From assembly GCF_001427025.1 (NCBI RefSeq), contig NZ_LMGA01000001.1, forward strand, positions 3,236,017-3,300,016: DNA of 64,000 nt. The letters are read 5' to 3'. Below the pieces are notes generated by a model. It saw only the letters and a list, made by a program, of their open reading frames with translations. It did no database searches and was not told the DNA's origin. Positions within the stretch are counted from its first letter, which is position 1; every line of letters begins with the position of its first letter. The translations under genes and the position numbers were made by a program. The stretch comes from Mesorhizobium sp. Root554. GTDB taxonomy: Bacteria > Pseudomonadota > Alphaproteobacteria > Rhizobiales > Rhizobiaceae. Shown one piece after another: positions 9,512 through 18,099 of the stretch.

Positions 9512-10351
9512 ATGCAACCGATCGTCGTTGGGGTGCCGGCAAACTTCTTTTCGGACATTCATTCGCATGGGATCTCGAACCGCTACCTTGAGACCCTGGT
9601 TACCCATTCCCACGCGATCCCCATGATCATCCCGTGCCTCGCGACGATGGCCAGCGGCGACGGGTTTTCAGCGGCAGCCATTGTCGCACAGCTCGACGGG
9701 TTGCTGCTGACGGGCAGCCGTTCCAATGTTCATCCAAGCCGCTATGGCGCCGCGGTGGATCCCAAAGTCACTCTGTTCGATGAAGCGAGGGATGCAACGA
9801 CCCTTCCGCTCATTCATGCGGCGATAGAGGCCGGGGTTCCGATCTTCGGCATTTGCCGTGGCGCACAGGAGCTGAACTGCGCGTTCGGCGGCACCCTTCA
9901 TCAGCTCGTGCACGAACTGCCTGGCAATCTGGACCACCGTGCGGTGCAAGACCTTCCCCAGCATCTGAAATATTTTCCCGCCCATGACATCGAGCCTGCT
10001 CCGGGAGGCTGGCTGGAAACAACGCTCAGGCAGCGGGGTTTCGACCTTGATGACCTGAAAATAAACAGCCTTCATGGTCAAGCGATTGCAGAGCCGGGCG
10101 TCGGCATCGCGGTCGAGGCGCGCGCACCCGACGGCGTCATTGAAGCCATTTCCGTGCCTGACGCCCCGGCATGGACTTTTGCCGTGCAGTGGCATCCGGA
10201 ATGGCACACCGAGGAAGTGCCGATCAACAAGCTGCTGTTCGAAGCTTTCGCGACGGCCTGCGCCAGCCGGCAAGAAGCCCGTTTGGCGCAATTCTTCGTC
10301 AATCCGCAACAAGAGCGCAATGGATCGAGAGCGGCGTCGGCGGCTATGTAG
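9512..10351 (+). CDS. C26-type gamma-glutamyl hydrolase / class I glutamine amidotransferase-like protein
   Basis: 279 residues of the peptidase C26 (PuuD-like) family. The nucleophile is C115 in GICRGAQELN, the family signature, and the catalytic His-Glu pair is H228/E230 in QWHPEW. Known relatives hydrolyse gamma-glutamyl amides such as gamma-glutamyl-GABA. There is no synthase domain, so it should act as a hydrolase. In this cluster it may remove a gamma-glutamyl protecting group from an amine, as seen with other enzymes in aminoglycoside side-chain biosynthesis; no gamma-glutamyl ligase is present here. GGAATTGAGAG precedes the ATG, and the adenylation gene follows 38 bases later. Confidence 0.85.
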   Translation: MQPIVVGVPANFFSDIHSHGISNRYLETLVTHSHAIPMIIPCLATMASGDGFSAAAIVAQLDGLLLTGSRSNVHPSRYGAAVDPKVTLFDEARDATTLPLIHAAIEAGVPIFGICRGAQELNCAFGGTLHQLVHELPGNLDHRAVQDLPQHLKYFPAHDIEPAPGGWLETTLRQRGFDLDDLKINSLHGQAIAEPGVGIAVEARAPDGVIEAISVPDAPAWTFAVQWHPEWHTEEVPINKLLFEAFATACASRQEARLAQFFVNPQQERNGSRAASAAM

Positions 10352-10389
10352 GCGAGACTGCGCCCAACGCATCAAGCTGAAGAGACACG

Positions 10390-11976
10390 ATGAGCGACCC
10401 CTCCAACATGCGCCGGAGCCTGGACCGGTTTTTTGCGGACAGCGCACGACTTTATCCGGACCGGCCGGCGCTTAGCATCGGCGATCGGCAGTGGACTTAC
10501 GAGGCCTTGCGACGTGAATGCAATGCGATCAGGCGAAGCCTGGAAGCCGTCGGGCTTGGAGGAGCGCAGGCCAACATCGGCGTGCTGTCGGCGAAAAGCC
10601 TGGCGTCCTATGCTTCCATCATCGCCACGATGGAAAGCAACAATGTGTATGTGCCGCTCAACCCGAAGTTTCCGGTCGAGCGCCTGCTGAAAGTCATCGA
10701 GGACGCCGGCATCGAAACCGTAATTATCGATGCGGAATCCGCGCGCGCTGCCATGCCTCTCCTGCGGGATGCCCGGTTCCGGAATGTTATCCTGCCGGAC
10801 AGTGAAGAGAACCCGTTCCCCGATTTCGATGGCGCCCCGACCTTTATCTGCCGGAGCGGGCCTGTAGCTGATTTGCAGGACGCCGCTTCCTTGGGGCCGG
10901 CGTCCCATCCTCCTCGCTTTGCCTATATGATGTACACATCAGGAAGCACCGGTGGCCCGAAGGGTGTCGCCGTCACCCACGACAACGCTTGTGCCTGCAT
11001 CGACAGGGCGCTTCGTCTCTTCAAGACGGACCATACGGATCGTTTCAGCCAGATATTCGAACTGTCGTTCGATCTTTCGATTTGTGACATCTTCCTGTGT
11101 TGGCTCAGTGGCGGCTGTCTGTGCGTTCCGCTGCCTCAGGATCGGCTGTTCCCACTCGATTTCGTCCGTCGCAATGAAATCACCGTCTGGGGTTCCGTCC
11201 CGTCGCTCGCAAGCAATATGCGGAAGCTGAATGTTCTGAAGGAAGGCACGTTTCCCTCCCTTCGTGTCAGCTGGTTTTGCGGCGAGGCCTTCCCGGCGGA
11301 ATTGGCGCAAGCGTGGTCCGAGGCCGCGCCGTCATCCAGGGTCTACAACCTCTATGGCCCGACGGAGACGACGATCTTTGTCACCCAATACCGATATGAG
11401 CCCGGCAAAAGCCCGGCCACCGGGGTCGCGCCGATCGGCGACATGCTGCCCGGCCTGGACTTTCTCGTCATCGATGGCGACGGGAAGCCGACAAGCGAGG
11501 CTGGAGAATTGTGGCTGGCGGGCGATCAGGTCGTGCCGGGTTATTGGAACAAACCGGACGCGACAGCGGCTTCATTCGTCAGACGGACGGGCAGTGAGCG
11601 CATCTGGTACCGGACCGGTGATCTTGCGAGTGTCGACGACCGCTTCGGCTTGATGTTTCACGGCCGCGTCGATCGGCAGGTCAAGATGCGCGGCAATCGG
11701 GTGGAATTGCAGGAAATCGAAGGGGCTGTTCGACGGACGGTTGGCTGCGCGACCGTCGCCGTCGTTCCGGTTTTTTCCAAGGACCAGATCTGCACGCACC
11801 TCGTTGCATTTTGCGACAAGGTGGATGGGGGGGAGGGTGCTGCCAAGAAGGCCTGCGCCAGGGAATTACCCCCCTATATGGTTCCCGAAAAGTTCATCGA
11901 GATCGACCGGTTTCCTTACAACAGCAACGGCAAGCTGGACTACAAGGAACTGTCCAGCCGGGTCGCCGATCTGTAG
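10390..11976 (+). CDS. Stand-alone NRPS-type amino-acid adenylation enzyme
   Basis: 528 residues, a complete adenylation enzyme with no carrier or condensation domain. Core motifs are intact: YTSGSTGGPKG (A3, residues 182-192), YGPTE (A5, 322-326), YRTGDL (A7), GRVDRQVKMRGNRVE (A8) and the invertor lysine K515 in NGK (A10). Asp228 in the A4 region (SFDLSICDIF) corresponds to the aspartate that binds the alpha-amino group, so an alpha-amino acid is the likely substrate. A hand alignment to GrsA gives the pocket code D-L-C-G-W-C-L-I-F-K, which I do not recognise. The partner is probably the carrier protein at 19257-19496. It should make aminoacyl-AMP and then the aminoacyl thioester. Confidence 0.9.
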   Translation: MSDPSNMRRSLDRFFADSARLYPDRPALSIGDRQWTYEALRRECNAIRRSLEAVGLGGAQANIGVLSAKSLASYASIIATMESNNVYVPLNPKFPVERLLKVIEDAGIETVIIDAESARAAMPLLRDARFRNVILPDSEENPFPDFDGAPTFICRSGPVADLQDAASLGPASHPPRFAYMMYTSGSTGGPKGVAVTHDNACACIDRALRLFKTDHTDRFSQIFELSFDLSICDIFLCWLSGGCLCVPLPQDRLFPLDFVRRNEITVWGSVPSLASNMRKLNVLKEGTFPSLRVSWFCGEAFPAELAQAWSEAAPSSRVYNLYGPTETTIFVTQYRYEPGKSPATGVAPIGDMLPGLDFLVIDGDGKPTSEAGELWLAGDQVVPGYWNKPDATAASFVRRTGSERIWYRTGDLASVDDRFGLMFHGRVDRQVKMRGNRVELQEIEGAVRRTVGCATVAVVPVFSKDQICTHLVAFCDKVDGGEGAAKKACARELPPYMVPEKFIEIDRFPYNSNGKLDYKELSSRVADL

Positions 11977-12142
11977 TTGCCCAAGCCCCGATAGAGCCCC
12001 CCGTAAGGCACCCTAAGAGGCTGCAGCCACCGTCTGCCGGGTCATTTGACAGGATCGATTTTTTAGACAAGACTAAAAATTGAGATGGTGATGCTTCAGG
12101 CAAAAACGCCGTTCGGATGGGCGCGGATCCAAGCGGTTTTTG

Positions 12143-12160
12143 TGGAGCGCTTGCGCTCCA
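12143..12160. repeat. 7-bp hairpin in the 223-base gap before the P450 gene
   Basis: TGGAGCG and CGCTCCA flank a CTTG loop, a perfect 7-bp stem. The gap 11977-12199 otherwise shows nothing coding. The T-run (GGTTTTTG) precedes the hairpin on the plus strand instead of following it, so it is not a standard terminator for the adenylation gene; it may be an operator or an mRNA structure in the P450 leader. Confidence 0.4.
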
Positions 12161-12199
12161 TGATGCTGAGATAAGGATTACCGAAACGCGAAAATCGGC

Positions 12200-13444
12200 A
12201 TGCTCCAGTGCGTGCGACTGGTATCTGGTATGATGACGCGGCCGCCTGTTCATGATTGGTTTTCAGATTTCGACCTGCTGGATCCCGAATGGGTCGCTGA
12301 GCCATTCTCCATTTGGGACGATATGCGCAAGTCCTGTCCGATCGCGCACACGGATCGCTACAACGGCATCTATTTTCTAAGCCGTTACGAGGATGTCCGT
12401 GCGGCGGCCTATGACACGGAGCATTTCTCGTCCCGCCGCATCTTTATTCGCGAGCATGCGTCGCTGGACCCGAAGACGCCGCCGATTACGTCCGATCCTC
12501 CCCATCACCGCCCGACCCGTCTGCCGCTGATGCCCAGGTTTTCGCCGGCGGCAGTTCAGGAACTGGAGGCGCCGACGCGGGAGATTTGCGCCGGCCTCAT
12601 CGACGATCTTCTAAAAAGAAACGACACAAGCCAGTGTGACGTGGCGACGGAATATGCCCTCCATATTCCCATGCGCGTCATGTTGTACATGTTCGGATTG
12701 CCCTACACGTTCAGCGCGCAATACCGGAAGTGGATTCTCGATATCCTCGAGAACGGCATCACAGATCACGCGATCTATTTGCGCGCGGTTGCGGAAATGC
12801 GGCGTGCGCTGTTCAAATTGGTGCGGGAGCGTCAGCGAAATCCAGGCGACGATCTCGTCAGTTATCTCAACACCACGACGTTCGAGGGCAAGCCGCTTGA
12901 ATTCGAACAAATCCTCGGCGGACTTGCCTTGTTGATGATAGCCGGCGTCGAAACCTCCGGCAGCGCCTTGTGTTCGATATTCCTGCACCTTGCAACCAAC
13001 CCGGAGGATCGCCGACGTTTGGTGGCCGATCCGGAATTGCTGCCGACCGCGATCGAGGAATTTCTTCGGGCATACTCGCCTCAGACGATATCGCGCGAAA
13101 TCATCGCGGATACGAAAATGGGCGAGTGCCCGATGAAGTCGGGAGAAATGCTGATCCTGTCATTCCCGTCGGCGAACCGCGATCCGGAGGCCTTTCCTGA
13201 TCCGGACCGTGTGATCCTCGATAGAAAGGAAAATCGCCATATGGCCTTTGGCGCCGGCATTCACCATTGCATTGGGGCTAACCTGGCCAGAATGGAATTG
13301 CGGGTCGCTCTGGAAGAATGGTTCAAGCGGTTTCCTGAATTTCATCTCGACAAAAGCATGCCTGTCACCTGGGCCGCAGGACCGATGCGGGGTCCGCGAA
13401 CTGTGCCGGTGTTGCTCGATGCCGAGCCGAGGCAGTCTGAATGA
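12200..13444 (+). CDS. Cytochrome P450
   Basis: 414 residues from ATG 12200; ATG 12230 or 12233 is also possible and none has a clear ribosome site. The haem-binding loop is FGAGIHHCIG with C357 as the thiolate ligand. The I-helix oxygen-activation motif is AGVET (248-252), and ExxR is E287-R290. The protein has no membrane anchor, so it is a soluble bacterial class I enzyme needing an outside ferredoxin and reductase, neither of which is in the cluster. Its place after the adenylation gene suggests oxidation of a carrier-bound or released amino-acid intermediate; the substrate is unknown. Confidence 0.93.
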   Translation: MLQCVRLVSGMMTRPPVHDWFSDFDLLDPEWVAEPFSIWDDMRKSCPIAHTDRYNGIYFLSRYEDVRAAAYDTEHFSSRRIFIREHASLDPKTPPITSDPPHHRPTRLPLMPRFSPAAVQELEAPTREICAGLIDDLLKRNDTSQCDVATEYALHIPMRVMLYMFGLPYTFSAQYRKWILDILENGITDHAIYLRAVAEMRRALFKLVRERQRNPGDDLVSYLNTTTFEGKPLEFEQILGGLALLMIAGVETSGSALCSIFLHLATNPEDRRRLVADPELLPTAIEEFLRAYSPQTISREIIADTKMGECPMKSGEMLILSFPSANRDPEAFPDPDRVILDRKENRHMAFGAGIHHCIGANLARMELRVALEEWFKRFPEFHLDKSMPVTWAAGPMRGPRTVPVLLDAEPRQSE

Positions 13445-13555
13445 GGGTAGGTCACTTCTCCGCGGCGTCTGACGACAGTCGTGTTGCACGCGAGAAGGGA
13501 AGAGATTGCGTAGGCCAAACAAAGCACAAGGCGGAAGCCGGGCCGAGATTTGGGC

Positions 13556-14656
13556 ATGACTGAGTCGGTTCTTGAAAGTACCCGGCGTTCGTTTGTGTCC
13601 GAGAGCGTCGCTCTGCGGTTTTCGTCACCCTTCTTCGCCGCGCTGTCGCAATCATGCGCGGACGACCAGGACATGCTGGCCTTGGGCGAGGCTGTGCGAC
13701 CTGGACAGCCGCCGGCGCAGTTCATTCTGCTGGCCGCTCAGTTTCTGGTCTTTCAGCGTCCGCAGTCGGAATGCGCTGGCTACTTTCCGTCCATGCTTGA
13801 GAAACCACGGCCGGTTGACGAGGCCTTTCCGGTATTTCGCGAATTCTGTCTTGATCGTTGCCAGGATCTGACCGCTCTCCTGTCGGAACGCACCGTCAAC
13901 ACGACGCTGGTCGACCGGGCGAGCTACATCTTGCCGATCCTCCACCACGTTGCTCGAGAAAGCGGGGAACCGCTTTCCCTGATCGAGATTGGTTGCAGCG
14001 CAGGGTTGAATCTTCTGTTCGACCACTACCGGTACGATTACGGCTTGGGCGTCATCGTTGGAGAGGCAAGTTCGGAAACAACGATCCGTTGCAGAATCCT
14101 CGACGGGAAGCCGCACCTCGACAATCCCATGCCGGCCATCGCCCAACGTGTCGGTGTCGACCTGGTCGAGGTGGACTGTTCCAGCGCCGATGAACGGCTA
14201 TGGATGGAGGCGATGTTGTTCCCGGAGTGGATCGAGGAGCGGCGCCGCTTGCGCTCGGCACTCGCTTTCAGAGCCAGCACGCCGCTGGAGATCGTCATCG
14301 GTAACGCCCTCGATGTCCTGCCCGCGCTTATCGCGGATATGCCTGGTCCGATCTGTGTGCTGCATTCCCATAGTCTCGGTCAGTGGAGCGAAGCATCCCG
14401 CCTTGGACTTGACCGATTGCTTTGCGAACAAAGTCGAACGCGAACCCTCCATCGCATCGGCGTCGAGGCATATGGCGATCAGCCTCCGCAGCGGATTCGG
14501 GAGAGATTGATAAAAATAGCAGGCGCGGGAATTCCCCTGACCCGGAGAAGCCTTCCATGCCCGGTGGTTCACACGGTCTATGAAAATTCTTCGAGGACCG
14601 AAAGGATCATCGCGGAGGTCGATGGTCTTGGCAGTTGGATAGACTGGTATTCATGA
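13556..14656 (+). CDS. DUF2332 family protein
   Basis: 366 residues from ATG 13556. The central sequence LIEIGCSAGLNLLFDHYRYDYG is the hallmark of DUF2332 and resembles motif I of Rossmann-type SAM-binding enzymes (E-x-G-x-S-x-G-x-N). VIGNALDVLP and VLHSHSLGQW further on fit the same fold. The biochemical function of the family is not known to me. Here it lies between the P450 and second nucleotidyltransferase genes, which suggests a step in the same pathway. A methyltransferase-like or SAM-dependent activity is inference. Confidence 0.75.
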   Translation: MTESVLESTRRSFVSESVALRFSSPFFAALSQSCADDQDMLALGEAVRPGQPPAQFILLAAQFLVFQRPQSECAGYFPSMLEKPRPVDEAFPVFREFCLDRCQDLTALLSERTVNTTLVDRASYILPILHHVARESGEPLSLIEIGCSAGLNLLFDHYRYDYGLGVIVGEASSETTIRCRILDGKPHLDNPMPAIAQRVGVDLVEVDCSSADERLWMEAMLFPEWIEERRRLRSALAFRASTPLEIVIGNALDVLPALIADMPGPICVLHSHSLGQWSEASRLGLDRLLCEQSRTRTLHRIGVEAYGDQPPQRIRERLIKIAGAGIPLTRRSLPCPVVHTVYENSSRTERIIAEVDGLGSWIDWYS

Positions 14657-14730
14657 TCCACACGGATCTGGTCCTGCTTGAGTATTTGAAGCGGCGGAAC
14701 GCGATCTGGTAGGATGATAGCGAAAGAGAG

Positions 14731-15693
14731 ATGACGATGAGCGCCCAATCCACCGCCGAGGAGGTCCAGTATACCTTCACCGAAAAGGCGTCACACGACA
14801 TTCACACCAGCAAGAACGTCGAGCAATTCTGTGCCCGTTTCGAGATGGAAACGAAGTGCCATCCAAGCAACCTTGTCGACAATATCCTGCGGCCGGATCA
14901 GCCGCGCGCAATTTTCGTTGCCGGCTCGATATCGATGGGAATGGCAACGAGCATCTCGGATATCGACTTCATCGTATTTGTGGATTCCCAGGACGCGCTT
15001 CTGCCGGGTGCAACTTCAAAGAAGAACAGCGACAGCGCCCTGACATTTTCCAATGACGGTGATCCGCTGTCGATTGGACACTTCATCCATCTGATCAACG
15101 GTATTGAGGTCGATATCAATATCGTGCTGGCATCGAAGATCGAGGCAATTACCCAAAGGCTCAAACTTCCCGGCCCGGAACTCAGCGATGGAGAGGTCTT
15201 GACGATCGGCCGTCTGAAAAAGGCGTGGCTGATCAGCAAGAGCGACGGCTTCCTGGATCATTGGGACGATTTTCTATCCGATTATGCCTTCGAGGTGCTT
15301 TGTGCCACGCGATTTTACTGGATGTCGCTGAAGATGCTTGAAAAAGCCCGCAAGGCGGCCTCGATGCGGGATTTTCCGGTTGCGCTCTACCTTGCCCGGA
15401 TCAGCGCGGAATGCGTGTACTGGTCGTATTTCGCCAGCCGCGGCTTCTGCGCTCTCGGCACCAAATGGCTCAAGTTTGTCACGGTTTTCGATTTTAATGG
15501 CGACGACAACGCGAAACAGCTCTTCACCGGCAAAATCCCTTTGGTGTTTCCGCAGTATCAAATGGACGTGGCGGCGCTGGAGCAGCATTTCGAGACGATC
15601 GTTGGCTTCCAGCGGTCAGGCCGGGAGACGATCGAAAAGGACCTTCGGTTCAAGATCGCCTTTGCGGTATGTCCGCAGATATATCCGGTCTAG
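14731..15693 (+). CDS. Nucleotidyltransferase-fold protein 2
   Basis: 320 residues from ATG 14731; ATG 14737 is in frame and better spaced from the GAAAGAGAG ribosome site. The nucleotidyltransferase signature is GS at residues 65-66 and SISDIDF with D77 and D79, with a third aspartate in VDINIV (D128), so the catalytic triad looks complete. A helical C-terminal half follows (residues ~160-320, many aromatic residues). It shares the fold and length range of the protein at 8269-9318 but little sequence outside the catalytic motifs. The acceptor could be the cluster's product, an intermediate, or a nucleic acid. Confidence 0.75.
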   Translation: MTMSAQSTAEEVQYTFTEKASHDIHTSKNVEQFCARFEMETKCHPSNLVDNILRPDQPRAIFVAGSISMGMATSISDIDFIVFVDSQDALLPGATSKKNSDSALTFSNDGDPLSIGHFIHLINGIEVDINIVLASKIEAITQRLKLPGPELSDGEVLTIGRLKKAWLISKSDGFLDHWDDFLSDYAFEVLCATRFYWMSLKMLEKARKAASMRDFPVALYLARISAECVYWSYFASRGFCALGTKWLKFVTVFDFNGDDNAKQLFTGKIPLVFPQYQMDVAALEQHFETIVGFQRSGRETIEKDLRFKIAFAVCPQIYPV

Positions 15694-15805
15694 GTACAAT
15701 TTTCATCGTCGGCTCGCGCATAAAGCCCCGGGGATCACGACATTCCAATCTGGATACGAGCAGGGAGGTTCGCTTGAATAATTACCCTTCGTCGCAGGTC
15801 GACAC

Positions 15806-15824
15806 GCTGCTGCCATGCAGCAGC
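15806..15824. repeat. 7-bp hairpin in the methyltransferase leader
   Basis: GCTGCTG and CAGCAGC flank a CCATG loop, 18 bases before the ATG of the methyltransferase gene. No T-run follows. The methyltransferase start itself has no evident Shine-Dalgarno sequence, so the hairpin could influence translation. Nothing else is visible in 15694-15841. Confidence 0.35.
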
Positions 15825-15841
15825 ACTAAAGCTTTGTCCCT

Positions 15842-16480
15842 ATGATGCTGGAGGATTCGCATACCGGCGTCGAAGAGCGGGCACCCTGGTGGGAGGAGGA
15901 CTTCCTCGACATGACCACCAGCACGTTTGGCCCGGTCAGCAAGTACATCAAAAACATCATGCCGGGCTTGCCACAGCGCGGGAACGTTTTGGACCTGGGA
16001 TGTGGTGACGGGCGCATCAGCCTGTTCTTTGCAGAGCATGGCTATGACGTGTTGGGTATCGATATCTCGCCAAGAGCCATCCACAAGCTGAATCATCTTG
16101 CGGAGAACCGTGGGCTGGATGTGACAGCACGCGTGCAGCAGATGGAGGATTTTGTTTTTGAGCGCGATTTTGACGTGATCGTTGCGCATGGAACGCTGCA
16201 GCTGATGGAGCGTCCCGCGTGGCAGAAACTGATCGCGGAGATGCAGCGTCGCACCTCGCCAGGGGGGCACAACATCGTGGTTGTTCTAACCGATGCCGCT
16301 CCTCCGCCGTCGGATCTCGCTCCGTTCTGTCGTGGCTTGTTTCACCGAGGCGAGCTCGCCTCTCTCTATCAGGGATGGCAGTTCATCGAAAACGAGAGCA
16401 TCGTCAAGGAAGGCCAGGATGTCGGCAACGAGCTGCGATCGCTGGCTCTGGATCGGCTTGTCGCTCGACGTCCGCTCTAG
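15842..16480 (+). CDS. SAM-dependent methyltransferase (class I)
   Basis: 212 residues, a compact Rossmann methyltransferase of the TehB/UbiE type. Motif I is VLDLGCGDGR (residues 49-58), followed by GIDISPRAI, the acidic residue region that binds the SAM ribose, and PGG-x-N after the post-motif region. It is soluble and has no extra domain. It probably methylates an O, N or S atom of the cluster's product, though self-protection or detoxification is also possible. The start has two adjacent ATGs (15842, 15845) and no clear ribosome site. Confidence 0.85.
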   Translation: MMLEDSHTGVEERAPWWEEDFLDMTTSTFGPVSKYIKNIMPGLPQRGNVLDLGCGDGRISLFFAEHGYDVLGIDISPRAIHKLNHLAENRGLDVTARVQQMEDFVFERDFDVIVAHGTLQLMERPAWQKLIAEMQRRTSPGGHNIVVVLTDAAPPPSDLAPFCRGLFHRGELASLYQGWQFIENESIVKEGQDVGNELRSLALDRLVARRPL

Positions 16481-16605
16481 GATATTCAAGCTTCACCGGG
16501 CCGGCTTTAGCTGACGACCTCGGCTTCCCAGCCAGGGGATTTTCGCGACGCCACGCGCAGCCGATGGGCAGGTTCCAACATGTTCGCACATTTGCTGAGA
16601 CGAAT

Positions 16606-16634
16606 CTCAATCCCTTGACCCTCAAGGGATTGAG
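16606..16634. promoter_or_regulatory. Perfect 13-bp inverted repeat upstream of the flavin reductase gene
   Basis: The arms CTCAATCCCTTGA and TCAAGGGATTGAG are exact complements around a CCC centre. The repeat lies 42 bases before the ATG of the flavin oxidoreductase gene. A TTGACC at 16615-16620 inside it could be a -35 element. No T-tract follows, so an operator is at least as likely as a terminator. The length and perfection of the arms are striking for non-coding DNA. Confidence 0.5.
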
Positions 16635-16676
16635 GGTCTACTCTCCGCAATCGATTTCGGTTGCAAGGCATGACCC

Positions 16677-17981
16677 ATGGACGTGGCCGCTCCGCCGGTA
16701 TCCTTGTTCGATCCCCTGATCCTGCCGAATGGCGCTGTCCTCAAGAATCGCATCGCCAAGGCGGCGATGGAGGAAAATCTCGGCGACGAGCAGCAACTGC
16801 CGAGCAAGGCCATGTGCCGCCTTTATGAGACGTGGGCCATGGGCGGCGCCGGCGTCAACATATCCGGGAATGTCATTGTCGACCGGAATGCATTGATCGG
16901 TCCCTGCGGCGTGGTGCTTGACGAGCATCAACCGCTCGAGCCGTTCAGGGAGTGGGCGCGCAGATCGACCGGCGGTGGCGGCCACATGTGGCTGCAGATC
17001 AATCATCCGGGCCGACAGGTGTTTGTCACGATGGGGCAACAGGCCGTCGCCCCGTCGGCAATTCGCATCGAGATTGAGGGGAATTCACACGCTTTCCCCG
17101 TACCCCGCGCCTTGGAGCCTGACGAAATTGACGCCATTATCGGCCGCTTTGTCATGACCGCGAAGCTGACGGAAGCCGCTGGGTTCACCGGCGTGCAGAT
17201 CCATGGCGCTCATGGCTACCTGATTAGCCAGTTTCTATCGCCACTGAGCAACAGACGGACCGATGCATGGGGTGGTTCGCTGGAAAATCGCGCCCGGCTG
17301 CTGCTCGATGTGGTCAAGGCGGTCCGCAGAGCGGTCTCGCCCGGATTTTGCGTTTCGGTGAAGTTGAATTCGGCTGATTTCCAGAAGGGTGGTTTTGAGG
17401 AGGCGGATGCGACGCAGGTGGTGCATTGGCTGAATGATCTGCCGATCGATCTGCTGGAGCTCTCGGGCGGCACCTATGAAAGCCCCGCCATGCAGGGTTT
17501 GCCGAAGGCAGGCAGCACAATCGAACGGGAGACCTATTTCATCGATTTTGCCCGCAGGGTGAGCGCTATCGCCCGCATGCCGATCATGGTCACGGGTGGC
17601 GTCCGGCGCCGTTCGGTCGCCCAGGAGGCGCTGGAGCCACGTAATGGAATGCCGGGCGTCGCTGTCGTCGGCATCGGCACGGCCATGATCTACGAGCCGG
17701 CGTTGCCACGGAAATGGCAGGCCGGCGAAGCGCTCGAGGTCGATATTCCGCAGGTCACCTGGCGCAACAGACCGGCCGCCAGCGTTGGCAAGATGGCGCT
17801 GGCCATGCTGCAACTGCGCCGGATCGGCAACGGACAATCGCTCAAGCCTCGCGCCAATGTTCTGCTTACGCTGATCGCCCAGCGTCTCATGATCAAGCGG
17901 CGCACCAAGAAATTCCGCGCGCGGGTCGCTGTAAATACACCGCCGGCCGTTGCCGACCCGACTGATACGCAAGGTGGATAA
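16677..17981 (+). CDS. Old Yellow Enzyme / NADH:flavin oxidoreductase family protein
   Basis: 434 residues forming an FMN-binding TIM barrel. Visible family motifs are LKNRIAKAAM at the N-terminus, QINHPGRQ in the active-site loop, and IHGAHGYLISQFLSP followed by SN-x-R-x-D-x-WGGSLENR. The MVTGGVR and VGIGTA segments bind the FMN phosphate. It lacks the Fe-S and FAD domains of 2,4-dienoyl-CoA reductases, so it is a simple ene-reductase-type protein. It could reduce an activated C=C bond in the cluster's product. About 80 extra residues at the C-terminus after the barrel include a basic stretch (IKRRTKKFRAR). Cluster membership is inferred from position. Confidence 0.88.
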   Translation: MDVAAPPVSLFDPLILPNGAVLKNRIAKAAMEENLGDEQQLPSKAMCRLYETWAMGGAGVNISGNVIVDRNALIGPCGVVLDEHQPLEPFREWARRSTGGGGHMWLQINHPGRQVFVTMGQQAVAPSAIRIEIEGNSHAFPVPRALEPDEIDAIIGRFVMTAKLTEAAGFTGVQIHGAHGYLISQFLSPLSNRRTDAWGGSLENRARLLLDVVKAVRRAVSPGFCVSVKLNSADFQKGGFEEADATQVVHWLNDLPIDLLELSGGTYESPAMQGLPKAGSTIERETYFIDFARRVSAIARMPIMVTGGVRRRSVAQEALEPRNGMPGVAVVGIGTAMIYEPALPRKWQAGEALEVDIPQVTWRNRPAASVGKMALAMLQLRRIGNGQSLKPRANVLLTLIAQRLMIKRRTKKFRARVAVNTPPAVADPTDTQGG

Positions 17982-18099
17982 AACCACCGTCTGCCCGAAT
18001 ATTCCGTCAGGAGCAGCTCAGGCCGAAAATACGGATCGCTTCACATTGACTTCTGCGGTTGGGGTCACATTCTACCGGCGGCTGAAATAGAGCGGATCA

